A stretch of 64,000 nucleotides of DNA, taken from Microcebus murinus (lineage: Eukaryota > Chordata > Mammalia > Primates > Cheirogaleidae). The stretch spans positions 2,492,501 through 2,556,500 of the forward strand of contig NC_134119.1 in NCBI RefSeq assembly GCF_040939455.1, read 5' to 3'. The notes below the pieces were generated by a model. It saw only the letters and a list, made by a program, of their open reading frames with translations, was not told where the DNA came from and did no database searches. The translations under genes and the position numbers were made by a program. Below are positions 34,244 to 45,489 of this stretch, piece after piece (position 1 is the first letter of the stretch; each line of letters starts with the position of its first letter).

Positions 34244-34584
34244 GCTAATTGGCATGTGTTTATTTGGGTCAAGTGATTACTGGGTCATCTTATCACTTCA
34301 ACAAGTTCAACAGCCTGTTTTAAAGGGCGCTGGGAAAGCACAAGCCACAGGTAAAAACTGGGGGAGCTGACACTTGACACAGCCAGTGCAGGTCTTCTCC
34401 CAGTGAACCTGTCAACATCGCCGGCCTTCACTGGGGAAGCATCGCTGGACAGACTGGGGGGGGTCATGATTCCAGACCTGAAATTAATCAGAGACGACCA
34501 CTGGCGCCTCGGGCGGGAGGAGCTGATTTCTCACTCTTGGGCGTCAGAGTCCCTGCCCAGGTGCGCAGAGGGAATGGGGCTGCG
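34244..34584. other. Unassigned sequence
   Basis: About 340 bases between two LTR copies. No gene or repeat recognised. Confidence 0.4.
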
Positions 34585-34998
34585 TTAGCGTCCTGGGGCT
34601 GCCACGGCAAGTTACGACAAACTGGGGGTTAAACCAGAGAAATTCATTCTTTACGGTTCGGGAGGCCGGAAGTGTGAAGTCAGGCGTCCGCGGGGGTGGT
34701 TCCTTCCGGGGCCTTTGAGGAAGAATCGGTCCCATGCCTCTTTCCCGCCTTGTTGTAGACACGTCCCTGCATGCTCCTCCTCTGGTGTCAGCTGGCACTC
34801 TCCTCTGTGTCTGAGCCCAGCTCTTTCCCAAAGGACATCAGGCACTGGGTTTGGGGCCTGCCCTCCACCAGCATGATGACATCTAGATTTGATGACATCT
34901 ACAAAGAGCTTGTTCCCAAGTAAGGTCACATTGACAGAAACTGAGGGCTAGAACTTGAGCATAGTATTTGGGGGCATAAAACTCAACCCACGCTAGAG
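34585..34998 (-). mobile_element. MLT1-like solo LTR (antisense)
   Basis: GTTAGCGTCCTGGGGCTGCC near the start, TTACGGTTCGGGAGGCCGGA near 34653, TTCCCAAGTAAGGTCACATT near 34914 and TTTGGGGGCATAAAACTCAA near 34968 give the reverse MaLR order. Confidence 0.75.
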
Positions 34999-35259
34999 TG
35001 TTATGCCCAGGAAATGGTATTTGTGCCTGGGGCATTCTGCAAATAGGTTTTCACACCTCCTCTCTGTTTTCCGAGCTCAAGACAGGCCCCTGCCTTTTCC
35101 ATGAGCCTCTGTCCCACCTCCCGTAGCCCCATCCTTTGCTGCACGGCGGGTTTGCAGCTCCCGTGGGCTCAGGCTGTGTCCAGCGTTGCTCCCCCTGCCC
35201 ACATCCAACTTCGGAATCATGCAGACACTTGGCGCTTCCCCACTCTGAGTTATGGCTAC

Positions 35260-35645
35260 TGTGTAAGGATCGCACGGTGTATCACCGTGTGCTGTGTACA
35301 CGCCTCATGCCCACCTCCCTGCCTTCGCATGTGCTGTCCCTCTGTCTGGAGGACTTTCCCTCTGCTACTTTGCATGTCTGGCCCCAGCTCCAATGCCCCT
35401 CCACAGCTCGACCCTTCCCCACTCGTCTGTGTAGGATGGCCTCCCCACCCCTCATCCCTGCGTGCTGTCTCCTGTGACGTTTCATCACCTGCATGGAGAG
35501 TGTTCCTCACCTGTCTTACCAATTAGATGCAACTCCAAAAACAGAGGGCCCCTCTGGTCTTTGTTTCTGCCTCTTCACTTTGAGAACACCACCTGGCACT
35601 TGCCAGGTGCTCATGAATATGGAATGAACGGATGTGTCCTTGCAG
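35260..35645 (+). mobile_element. L2 LINE 3' end (sense)
   Basis: TGCTGTCCCTCTGTCTGGAG near 35332, a CCAATTAGATGCAACTCC block near 35519, CACCTGGCACTTGCCAGGTG near 35590 and ATGAATATGGAATGAACGGA near 35612 form the L2 3' order, ending in the tail-like ATGAAC repeats. Confidence 0.65.
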
Positions 35646-36784
35646 TGCTATGGGGCATCTGGGTCTAGGATACCTGTCTGATTCGCCTTGTCTCTGAGTC
35701 ACTCAGAAGACCCAGGAAAGTCTGTATGTGTAAGGCTCTCAGTGCATATCTATGACAGTGGGGTCTATTCATCATGATTCATAATAGTTGCTCAATGCAG
35801 AAAAAGTAGGGTCTGAAAAGCATTCTATTTGATATTCAATAGTATAGTTTCAGTGTTTCCCTAAATTCAATTATGTGTCACTCACTTTCATGATTTTCCA
35901 TACCTGCACACAGCTAGCATAACCGTTTATATAATATATTTTTTAAAACAACTCATTTTTAAAACATAAATCAGTTTATTCAGTAATAAAACATTTCTCA
36001 TTATTGTAAATGGAAACCCAGTATCATCTGTTATAAATAGGACGTAACCCTTGAATCTAAATATAATAAAACACTTATGCAGTGCTGGCTGCAGACAGAA
36101 GGCTCTGGGCTTGGGGAGGACTCTCTTTTTGTTATAAAAGAAGATTAGCTTGTAATTTTGCATGATAGTTTTGCAAAATGTTGTCATTGGGAGTAACTGG
36201 GTGAAGGCTTCATGGAACCTTTTGTATTATTTCTCAGAGCTGTGTGTGAATGGAAGAGTACTTCAAAATAAAAAGTATGATTTTAAAGAGGAGATTAACC
36301 GGTGGTGCAGAGAGGTTAAGGAGCAGAGCATCTCCTTGATTGCGTTGGGAGCATTAAAAAAAAAAAAGAAAGAAAACAGCTCAGAAGGGAATAAGTTCCT
36401 TGCAGAGTGAGTCCGTGTACTTCCTGCCATTTCTGTGCAGCAAATTAGATCATAGTTGGACAGGACAGTAGTGCATGGCCACGCTTTGGGGCACGCTGGG
36501 AGAACAGCAGCCACAGCCGTGATGGAGCAGGGCAAACAGAAAGTCCCTGGCGTCGTCTTGGACCCCGTGCCCGTGACGGTGACTCTGTCCGACAGCCTCT
36601 GGCACAGCGTGCGACACCCAGCACCGGGCATACCCGGCAGCACCCGAAACCCTCGCACGTCGAGGGCGGGGTCGAAGGTGGTGACAAGACTGGGGAAAGC
36701 CGGCCGACAAGTTCTTAAGTTAAACGCATCCTGTTCTTGGCCTCGGCAGTTCCAGTCCTAGATGTTTCCCCAGGTAGCATAAAC
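35646..36784. other. Unassigned sequence
   Basis: AT-rich from 35800 to 36300 and CpG-richer at 36480-36690. An A run lies at 36355-36367. No exon or named repeat recognised. Confidence 0.4.
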
Positions 36785-37278
36785 GTGTCTAACCACACAA
36801 AGACTTGTGCACAAATAGCCACAGCTTTATTTATAACAGTCTAAAACTGAAGAAAACAAATTCCCAGCACCAGGCATAAAGTCGTGGTGCATTCATTCAG
36901 TGAAAGTCTCCCCGTCTGTGGAAAGAACGAACTATGGATCCGTGCGCGAACCCGGATGGATGCCCAAAGCATCGTGCTGAGTGGAGGAAGCCAGACTCAT
37001 AACGGTGCGAGCTGTAGGGGTCTGTTCATACAAAGCTCCAGCACAGGTAGAGTTGGTCCGTGGAGGGAAAAGCAGATCGACGGTTGCCCAGGTCCAACGG
37101 GTCAGGTGTTGACTGCCAAGGGGTGAGAGGGAACATTCCGGAGCGAGGGGCATCGCTGTGCCTTAACTGGAGTGGTGGTTACACTACACGTATGCTTGTC
37201 AAATCTCATGAAACTGTACTCTTGAGGTCCGCGCATTGCATTTTATGCGAAGATACCTCAATAAAGTTGGTTTTAAGT
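36785..37278 (+). mobile_element. L1M 3' end (sense)
   Basis: TTATTTATAACAGTCTAAAA near 36829, CCGTGCGCGAACCCGGATGG near 36940, ATCGTGCTGAGTGGAGGAAG near 36971, GGTGGTTACACTACACGTAT near 37172 and AGATACCTCAATAAAGTTGG near 37250 trace the ORF2 end and tail of an L1M element. Many CpGs at positions where L1 has TG or CA are unusual and suggest GC-biased change. Confidence 0.75.
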
Positions 37279-37359
37279 AGCTAGATCCACGCCACACCCC
37301 AGCCTCCCATTCTGAAATGGCTCCTTTTCATGTTTGAAAGTCCACCCAGCCCCACAGGC

Positions 37360-37650
37360 CCTCGGAAGTGACCCCTCCAAGCTCTGTGTGGAGAAGTTTT
37401 TATCTCCCTGTCCTCCCCAGCGTACCAGCCACTCTGACCTTCTGGAATTTGGGGGTCTGTGCAGAAGGCAGTCCTTCCCTCGCCACCCAAGCTAATGTGA
37501 CCCCAACTGGCAACTTACGTGATCTGGCTCATGGGTTCCCTGGGTCTTTATCTGCATGTCCGTGAGTGTAGCCCCAAGTCTATGTCATCGTCACGGTCCC
37601 GCCTGTCCCCAACACCTGGCACCTACATGGCGGCCCCTCCATGCACCATA
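37360..37650 (+). mobile_element. Possible L2 fragment (sense)
   Basis: TCCCCAACACCTGGCACCTA near 37606 and upstream C/T-rich text resemble L2 3' sequence. The match is partial. Confidence 0.35.
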
Positions 37651-39149
37651 TTGAATGGATCAATGAGGGGACTCGGGACACAATGTAGGATATGTTGATA
37701 GCGAGAACAAGGCTTTCCTCCCTCCAAACAATCAAGGGGCCTAGATCCAGGATGGGGGGACAGAGGAGAGGAAGCCAGGAGAGAGGAGATTGAGTTTCCC
37801 AAGGCGGGAAGTCGTGGACCCAGCCCTGGGTTGAGAATTACGGAAATCACAGAGTAGTTCTATCAGTGACATGCCAGGGACCCTGCACCAACTCTAGGTG
37901 GAACTTAGGAAATGAGCGTGGCCACGGCACATTCCCCATTCACCTTGTGGCCCAGACAGGGCTTGGACACGGTGGAGGCCGGTGGGCTACATGTAACCCT
38001 GAGATTCCAAGGTGCCCTCTGTGTATGGACTTATGAGGATGTCAGACCCACTGGCCTCCAGGCCTGGGTGCCAAGCATCATGGTGGGACACCACTGGAGG
38101 TGAAAAGGGAGCCAAGAGTCAGGACGGGAGGGTGGCGGGCTGACAGCCAAGAGCAAGTTCTACCCCGTCCTTTCAGGCTGTGGCTCTGTGCAAAGCCCCC
38201 AGAGCGGACGTGGGTCTGGGGAGAATGAAGGACCCTGAACCAACAGAGATTTAGCTTCCACCGCCTGCAAAAATGGGGTCTAGACATAGAAATTGGGATA
38301 ATTAAGAACAAGGCAAGGTGCCTACACCTGAGCTGTGTGGACTGGGATTCAACTTGCAACTTTCTCATTTGATTAAGCCTGAGATGAAGAAAGAGAGACC
38401 AGGAAGTCCACCCGGGAAAACTCTGGAGAAATGGAAGGGAGGCCCGTCAGCGCCGTCCACTAATCCACTTGGTCGTCCCGTGTTTGCTCACTTACCTATC
38501 AAACGCTGACTGAGTTCCCAGCATTTCCCAGACACCGGGACACTTCCCGGAAGTGCAAAGATGAGTAGAAACCTCGCCAGGCTGCAGTCGGGAAGACCTG
38601 GCCGCTCCTGGGCTTCACTCTCCCGGCTGAACTCCAGGCGACAGCACTTCCCACTTCCCATGCCCGAGAGTCTGCAATTAATAAACGCAAGGCTCTTTTC
38701 CAAACAGCGCTTAAAGTGAGTCAGCTCTGCTTCAACTTGTTCTTTGCAGATACAGACTATTTCTGCGAGAGTGGGTAAGTTCTGGAGGAAACGTCTGGGC
38801 AAACCTCAGGCGGAGTGTGTGAGCGGGGCAGCTCCGTTTGTCTGGGGTGAAGGGGCACGTTGGACCCGCAGGAGACAAGGTGGGAGAAAAGCACCCCCAT
38901 CACGGCCTCCATGGCTGTGCCAGGACCCCCTGTGTGCCCTCTGACTGCCAGGCCCCGGGCGAGGGGCTGTGCGGGGCACCAGGAGGCAGGAAGTAAGGTC
39001 CCTGCTTGCAAATTATTTATGGAGCAAGCATCCGACTGCTGACCTGCTGGCCAACTGCGGCCCATGGAGCACCGCACAGTCTTGATTTTGCTTTTTTCTT
39101 TGTTAGTAGTTGAGACAAACACTGGATGTTGTCTCACTCAAGCCAGCTT
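37651..39149. other. Unassigned, with an old repeat piece
   Basis: Mostly unassigned. The stretch 38490-38610 (CAAACGCTGACTGAGTTCCC then CCCGGAAGTGCAAAGATGAG) resembles the ancient repeat also seen at 8.84 kb and 52.78 kb. No coding evidence. Confidence 0.4.
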
Positions 39150-39550
39150 TAGCCTCTTTCGAACCTGCTTTCCAGCGCTGTGGAGCCTGGAAGGTGAACA
39201 CGTGTTTCCCGGACTCTGTGTGGTTGTTGCTGCAGGTGACCTCAGTGCCAGCGAGACAGTCTCCGAGTCCTGGAGGCAGGAGGGACTAAGGACAGAGCAA
39301 GGCGGGGACACTCTGAGTGTTGCCCCTGTGTCCCCGGGGCTGTGAGGTGCCAGGGCAGCACGGGGCTGGCACAGCCCTGTTGTGTCCAGTAGTTCCCACG
39401 GTGGTGGCATTGCCCTGGCCGGCTGCGAGGCATCCCAGCGTGGTTCCTTGGCCTTCTTGGAAATGCCATGCACTCCCTAAGGTTCCATAATAAATTCATT
39501 TCTGCCTAAACTAGCTCCACCGGATTTCGTTACCTGCGACTAAGAACTCT
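39150..39550 (+). mobile_element. Possible LTR (ERVL-type) 3' part
   Basis: The end CCATAATAAATTCATTTCTG, CCTAAACTAGCTCCACCGGA and TTCGTTACCTGCGACTAAGA resembles the R/U5-like end of an ERVL-type LTR with its AATAAA signal. The 5' boundary is uncertain and the body is too decayed for a firm call. Confidence 0.45.
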
Positions 39551-40019
39551 GATAGACTTGCCAAAATCAGATGTTTGGCTTCTCTTAAAAAACTCTGAAA
39601 ATCTTTAAAAGCCAGGAGGGATTTTCACAAAGCAACAACCACAAGCCACACAGAGCTGGACCCCTCGAGAGGGGGTAAGTGCTGGCAATTAGCCACCGAA
39701 CCCACCTGGCCTGGTGCGTTCGCTCCGTGACCTGCCTGGTTGGCACTGGCCCTTGAGTTGGGGTCTGATTTAAAATCACTCCCACGTGCAGGACCCTCAG
39801 CGTGACAGTCGCCAGAACGTCCAGACAGCAAGTCCTCTCTCCCTGCTTTCTTTATTTTTTTCTTCCTGAACCAAGCATCCTCTCTGAATGATGTGACTAT
39901 TTTTGACAAAACTGAGTTTTTAGTTTTCTCCTTATGTTCTAGACACATAGAACCAAGCCAGAACATTAAACAGATGTGTAGAGTAAAGAAAGATTGATTT
40001 GGAGTTTTGAAATAGAGAG
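39551..40019. other. Unassigned sequence
   Basis: No gene or repeat recognised. Confidence 0.4.
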
Positions 40020-40400
40020 AAATGTATCTTTCTTCCCGATGGGGAATGCCATGCTCCGGCTGTGGGCTATTAATATGCCACTCGTATCCTGGAAGAATAT
40101 CGTGTGAGCAGAGATTAATCTATCAGCTTTCTTCGTGGTGACCAACACTGTCAGCTTAATCACCTCCCCAAAGCCGGTGATGTGGAACAAGACTAAGCCG
40201 CAGCGTAAACAGAGAGGTGCACGGCGATCCGGCAGACGCCTGAGTAGATTAACCCGCTTATTGATTAGCTGGCTTGTAAATTAATGAGTTATCGCCATTA
40301 ATTATGTGTGTGTCTTCATAAAAGTCCTCATTGGATTTCCTAGTGATAAAGTGAGCTAAGTAAATAATGAAATGCGGATGATGCAACATGTAGAATCTCG
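40020..40400. promoter_or_regulatory. Candidate enhancer: cluster of TAAT/ATTA cores
   Basis: Within about 320 bases there are at least eight TAAT/ATTA homeodomain-type cores, including CTATTAATATGCC near 40067, AGATTAATCTATC near 40113, GCTTAATCACC near 40154, AGATTAACCCGCTTATTGATTAG near 40246 (split here for length), TAAATTAATGAG near 40277 and CCATTAATTATG near 40294, plus CATAAAAG near 40317. The text shows no repeat signature and is not simple sequence. Such clusters are common in deeply conserved developmental enhancers. The target gene is not in the window, and conservation was not tested. Confidence 0.4.
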
Positions 40401-42614
40401 GAATCTATGTAGCAATTTCTCAGGTGTCTCCTCCGGGGTCACGCGATTGCTTTTCTGCCCTCCGCCTCGCTCGGAGCCGGGCGGGAATGTCGCGCAGCCC
40501 ACAGCTCCACTTCCTCTGCAGCTGACCCTGAGCCTGGTGAACACCTACATCACCCCGACGTCTTTATCCAGAGGGCTGTCCAGAGAAAAGCCGCCTCCCA
40601 CACACACACAGTGAAATGCAACGGGGGTTCCTCCCTGCATGTTCCCGAGCTGCCTGGCCGCACCGACCACTGCACCACAGTGCCCAGGTTTCTCCATCTC
40701 CTCAACCAGCCTGCGAGCTTCGAACGGGAGCCTGTGGCTGGCCATGCCCAGATAGGGCTGGGAGCAGGGTGGGGCCTCGCCGAGTGCTGGCCAGGCTGAG
40801 GAAGGATGTTTCTGTTGTCAAAACCCTTACTTTGGGACAGGCGTAAGATCGTCCTCTGTGAGCCCGAGCCCCGGGGGAATGCGTCCTGCAGATGTGACAC
40901 CCCTGGCCCCCAGAAAGCGACTGTTTTGTCTGCCAGCTACAGCGTGGAGAGGCTGGGGCCCGGCCAGCCCTGGAACCCTCCTGCCCTTGGTGCTTCCTCT
41001 CGCCAGCACCCAGCCTTCCAGGCCACCTGCCCCAGCTACGCGCTGCTGTCCCGACCCGGCACTGCGTGTGGCCCCGTCTCTCGTTTCCCATCAGGAGTTT
41101 CTGTCTCTTTTGGTGATTGACCCAGTTGATCTGGTTTTTCTTGCTCTAGAGCTACATACATTTCTTAACATTTCAGATAAGCGGGTTGCACCCTTCTCTG
41201 ATATAGATATTTCTCTGTTTAAAAGTATGTGTATATTTTCATTAAAAGTTGATTTATGAAGGAAGATAAAAGTGCATGATGAATTCTTCATCTTGAAACT
41301 GGAATTTTGGCCATTATGCACTCTGTGAACTCAACTGCCCTGGATGGCGTATCAGACCCTAAGAGTGCCTCCTCGTCGTACATACTTTGCAGTGTCCCAG
41401 CTCACATGTTAAGTTCTCTGGCTGGATCAAACAGCTTTTATTTGCATTTTCACCACATTGATTAGAGCTGGGAGGTATGGGTAGGAATGGCATGAGTTGC
41501 CTCACGGGTGGCACGAACGTTGTCCTCCACGTTTGGATGACAGTGGGGGAGAGGGGTGAACAGGCCACCTTGGCTATGTCCCACGTTGCCACTGGTCACG
41601 CTGTGACGGCAGCACGTCCTCCTCCCTCGCTGGGACTCCGCTGCGTCTCCCTGCAGGGTGGAGAGTGTGGTTGCGGTGCTCACCGCGGGCCCTGTGGCTC
41701 TGGAATGCTGCGACCCTGTGTGACCAGGGGCAGTGGGTGAGAACATCCAGACATCTGCTGGAATATCAGAGCATGAGGGAATGCCGCGCTCTCCTTTGAA
41801 AGCGTCAGACTCCGGGAAAGTAGTCAGTGAAAATAGGTGCTTGGAGCAGACCTCGCCTTGTCTGTTCAGAGGGAAGAGTTGCGTGCTGAAGCGGTAGCCT
41901 CCCTGTCCCCTGGGGGGCTGCCGCTTGATTTGTAAGGGCCATTTACCTTTTGCCTGGCCCCCGTGTGCAGGTGGTGAGATCCAGACAAGGCAGGGTCATT
42001 TGTTGGGTTAAAATCAGAAGGCATCACCATATAAAACAGGAGAATGGGTTCTTGACCTTTTTCTTTTTTTCTTTTGACTATATATATATATATATATTTG
42101 AAAAGTTCCAGTTCGGCTTGAAATTGAACTAGTTTTGTTTTCTGCTATGAATGTGAAGTCTTCAGACAGAGAAAGCCAACAGATTAATAATGCAAGTATT
42201 CGGAGGTGAGGCGAGTTCTCTGAAAACAAAATAAGGGAGCAGATTAGGACACAGAGCAGGGACTCAGTGATAGCCCGAGAAGTGACAGAACGGACAATTG
42301 TGCACAGGAAGAACGAATGAATCCCTGGTTTTCCAGTTGTTTGATCCAGCAGTCAGGGGATGACCTGGCATGTCTAAGCTGCAATGAGAAGGCATTTTTT
42401 TCCTGCAGTGCTGGCTCTTGTTCCCAGATAGCCTGGCAGGGAGTCAGTAGTCCAGGGAACCACAGAGACTTCCCCGACCTTTGCTTGTCACCACGGTCCC
42501 TGATGTGCTTGTAAAACATGATTCCTAAAGCCTGCCCCGCAGATGTGGCTGGAGTGGGTCTGCTGGGATGCTCATCTCTCAGGCCCTCAAACGTGGCCAC
42601 GTGTCGGTTCCCCT
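40401..42614. other. Unassigned sequence
   Basis: About 2.2 kb with no gene or named repeat. It includes a short CA run at 40601-40610 and a (TA)n run at about 42079-42100. Confidence 0.4.
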
Positions 42615-42768
42615 TGGCAGCCTAAACAACTACTGATCCCTAAGCCCCACCATCAGAGATTCTAATTAAATTGGTTTGGGCCACCGCCTGGCCAGGGGAG
42701 TACAAACAGTGCTCTGGGTGACTGTAATGTGCAGAGGAGTTTGAGAGCCACTGCGGCGAGAACAGTAG
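42615..42768. mobile_element. hAT-Charlie-like nonautonomous relic
   Basis: CATCAGAGATTCTAATTAAA, TGACTGTAATGTGCAGAGGA and GTTTGAGAGCCACTGCGG match the right-hand half of MER-type hAT-Charlie elements, whose ends read like ...GAGAACCACTG. Exact family not resolved. Confidence 0.6.
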
Positions 42769-43104
42769 GTGTCCCAGGTGGCTTTTATAATTGCTTAAGA
42801 AGACGGCAGCCCAGAGCACTACCTGTCACGGCACGGAGTGTGCAAAAGAGTTTGCGAAGAGATTTTTGATTTGGAATATCTGATAGCAGACACATCCTCA
42901 TGCTCTTATACTACCAAGTCAAGAAAGGATACATTAAATATAGCAAATGTGCTGTGCTTTCAAATGTAAAGTTGATTTTGCAAGAAAAGAAAAAGTCCCC
43001 AGGTGCAATAAAAACAGAACTCGAAAGCAGGTTGCATACCTACACTGTGTGATGTCTGGGTGTAAGAAAGGGGGGAGGGTGACAATCTCAATAATGTAGG
43101 GCAG
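42769..43104. other. Unassigned sequence
   Basis: Nothing recognised. Confidence 0.4.
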
Positions 43105-43268
43105 AGGTTCTTAATTCTACCTACAAATAGGACTCATCTGCGGAGACATTAAGCCACGTTCATGCCCAGTCTCACTCCAGACCTATTAATTACCTGTGTG
43201 AATGGGGCTCAGTCACCAGCATTTTTCTGTAAGTTCCCCAAAGTGATTCTAATATGCAGCCAGTTTTA
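43105..43268. mobile_element. hAT-Charlie-like nonautonomous relic
   Basis: CAGAGGTTCTTAATTCTACC, GTCTCACTCCAGACCTATTA and AAAGTGATTCTAATATGCAG follow the same class as the copy at 42.6 kb. The left end GGCAGAGGTTCTTAA is the better preserved side. Confidence 0.6.
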
Positions 43269-43765
43269 TTTGGAATATTGGATATTAATTCCTGTATTAA
43301 AGTCAGAAGCAAACCAAGGATGCTGATAATCACATTATTCAGCATTATTTGGATGCCATAATCAATACTACAAGACAAGGAAAATGAATAAAATGGATTG
43401 GAAAGGAAGAAGTCTATAATCATTAACTGCAGATGGTATGATTGTCTGCACAGCAAAGAATCAACAGAGAGACTGTGGGAAGTAACACAAAAGTTAAACA
43501 AGGTAGACAGATATGAGAACCATTAACAAAAATTAGTTGTATTCCTAAACAGCAGAAAATACAATTATACCACGACACATTTCAAAATGGTATTCACAAC
43601 ACCAAAAACCCTAAAGGTAGTTAAGGAAAAAAATTAATAAAAGATAAAGAAGTCTTTTATGGAGAAAATAATAAAAGTTGTATAAGGAAATAAAAGATCT
43701 CAGTGTATGATGAGGTGTGCCATGTTCATGGACAAAAGACAATATTGTAATGAATTTAACACATG
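43269..43765 (+). mobile_element. L1M ORF2 fragment, part A (sense)
   Basis: Text such as AACAAGGTAGACAGATATGA near 43498, TTAGTTGTATTCCTAAACAG near 43533 and CCATGTTCATGGACAAAAGA near 43719 is L1 ORF2 reverse transcriptase-region DNA of an old L1M. It stops at about 43763 and resumes at about 45490 in the same orientation and order. Confidence 0.7.
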
Positions 43766-43789
43766 CACATTTGGCAACCTTCGGGAGTC

Positions 43790-44225
43790 AGGTGGTTTCT
43801 GAGAACAAATCTCCTACTTAACGTAGCTTGTAGCCTTATGCATAGCGCAGGAGATGCTGATAAATTCTATGGAGAAAAAGATGCAGGAAAGTGAGGGCGC
43901 TTGGCAGTGCAGGGGTGTGGGAGGGTCCTGTTTTATGCAGGGCACCAGGGAGAGCGAATCCTGGGATGTGGACTGTGAGTGGGAATTGAGGGCAAGGGCC
44001 AGCAGGGTGTCGGAGGGGAATTGTTCCAAGCAGAGGACAAAGTGGTATCAGTGTCCCCCACGGAGACGCATGTTAGGAGTGCTGCAGAGCATCAAACGGG
44101 TCCCAGGTATGCTGGGGTGGGGGGAGAGCGGTGGAACTCACGGCAGAAGTGGCAGGTGCAGCTCGGGCAGTGCCCCACTGGCTACTGCAGGGAGCTTGGA
44201 TTTCATCGTTATCACTACTCTCTGA
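43790..44225 (+). repeat. Old mammalian interspersed repeat, part 1
   Basis: GTGAGGGCGCTTGGCAGTGC, GGGAATTGTTCCAAGCAGAG and GCAGGGAGCTTGGATTTCAT follow an abundant old mammalian repeat whose name I cannot give with certainty. The element resumes at 44630 after an L1 piece. Confidence 0.45.
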
Positions 44226-44284
44226 GAACAGATTCTCCATTCTCAGCATACTACCTGACCCCAGAAAGTTGCTAAATATACATT

Positions 44285-44625
44285 TGCTGAATTCATTAAC
44301 ATAGTGAATCTTTTGTCCATGGAACACTGTCATCACATATTTGGGTCTTTTATTTCCTTACTCAAATTTTATTATTTTTTTTTCTATGAAATACTCCTTT
44401 ATCTTTTGTTAGATTTATTCTTAACTACCTTTGGGGTTTTTGGTGTTTGTGAATATCATTCTGAAATGTGTCGTGGTGTAATTGTATTTTCTACTGTTTA
44501 GGGATACAACTAATTTGTGTTAATTGTCCTTGTATCTGTCTACCTTGTTTAACTTTTGTATTGGTTTCCAAAGTTTCTCTGTTGAGCCTTTTGATTTGCT
44601 GTGTAGCTAATCAGACCCATCTGCA
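44285..44625 (-). mobile_element. L1M ORF2 fragment (antisense), inverted copy of 43.44-43.77 kb
   Basis: Reverse-complementing 43440-43765 gives text matching this block at roughly 80-85% by eye over more than 300 bases. Shared strings include TTTTATTTCCTTA, AATTGTATTTTCT, GAAATGTGTCGTGG and ATCTGTCTACCTTGTTTAAC. Its start matches the L1 position where part A stops. It interrupts an older repeat. Confidence 0.75.
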
Positions 44626-44629
44626 CTGG

Positions 44630-45115
44630 ATAACTTTTAAGCGAAGGAGTGGCATTATCTAACTTAGATTTTAAGTGGGTCTCCCAGTATCTGTGTGTCC
44701 AGAAATCAAAAGGAAGCCATGGGGGAAAGTGGGATACAAATTTGAGGCTGTTGCTATAACCCAAGTGAGGAGCACCCATGGCAGTCCTGGAGTAGTGGTG
44801 GGAACTCCCCAAATTCTGGATGCATTTTGGCAGCAGAGCCAGTAGGATTTTCTGATCAATTGTATATGGAGCATGAGAGAAAGGTTATAGTCAAGGGAAA
44901 CTTCAGGTTTTGGCCAGAACCACCGAAAGGGGAGTGTTTCCATCCACTGAGATGGAGAAGACCATGGAACATGCTGGTGTAGGAAGTAGGGTACGAAGAG
45001 TTTGTTTTGGAATCTACAAAGTCTCAGGTGGTCGTTAGAGTTATTACGTTGTTCGTTGCATGTGAAATTTTGGAGTTCGGAGGGAGCTGGGTAAAGTTTA
45101 GGTTGAATGTAAAAA
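44630..45115 (+). repeat. Old mammalian interspersed repeat, part 2
   Basis: TTTTAAGCGAAGGAGTGGCA, TGAGGCTGTTGCTATAACCC, ATTCTGGATGCATTTTGGCA, GATTTTCTGATCAATTGTAT and CACTGAGATGGAGAAGACCA continue the element begun at 43.79 kb in the right order. Confidence 0.5.
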
Positions 45116-45174
45116 TTTATCCATCTATGGATGGTATTTTATTATAAAAAGTGACTCCATGAGATATAGGGCAG

Positions 45175-45335
45175 CTCTTCTCAAAGGGTGGTCCTAGGAC
45201 TAGAAGCACCGATTTTGGGCTCCAAATGCAAATTACCGGGCCCAACCTCAGACCTGAGTTAGACACTTCAGGGGTGGGGACTGTGACCTATGTTTGACCA
45301 AGAGCACAGGTGTCATAGAACATGCCGGAGTCTGC
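45175..45335. mobile_element. hAT-Charlie-like nonautonomous relic
   Basis: GCAGCTCTTCTCAAAGGGTG, CCAAATGCAAATTACCGGGC and CAACCTCAGACCTGAGTTAG fit the left and middle parts of MER-type Charlie elements. Confidence 0.55.
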
Positions 45336-45489
45336 AACCTGCGGCTCCAGTGATTCTGTGTGGGTGGAGAAGATGGTTGTTCCGAGCATGGAGCCCTGGC
45401 ACCTGCTGCGGCTCAGAGGGCAGGGCGTGGAGAAAAGAAAGAACCGGGCAAAGAGTCTGAAAAGGGGAGCGAGGAAGTTACGCTAGGAG

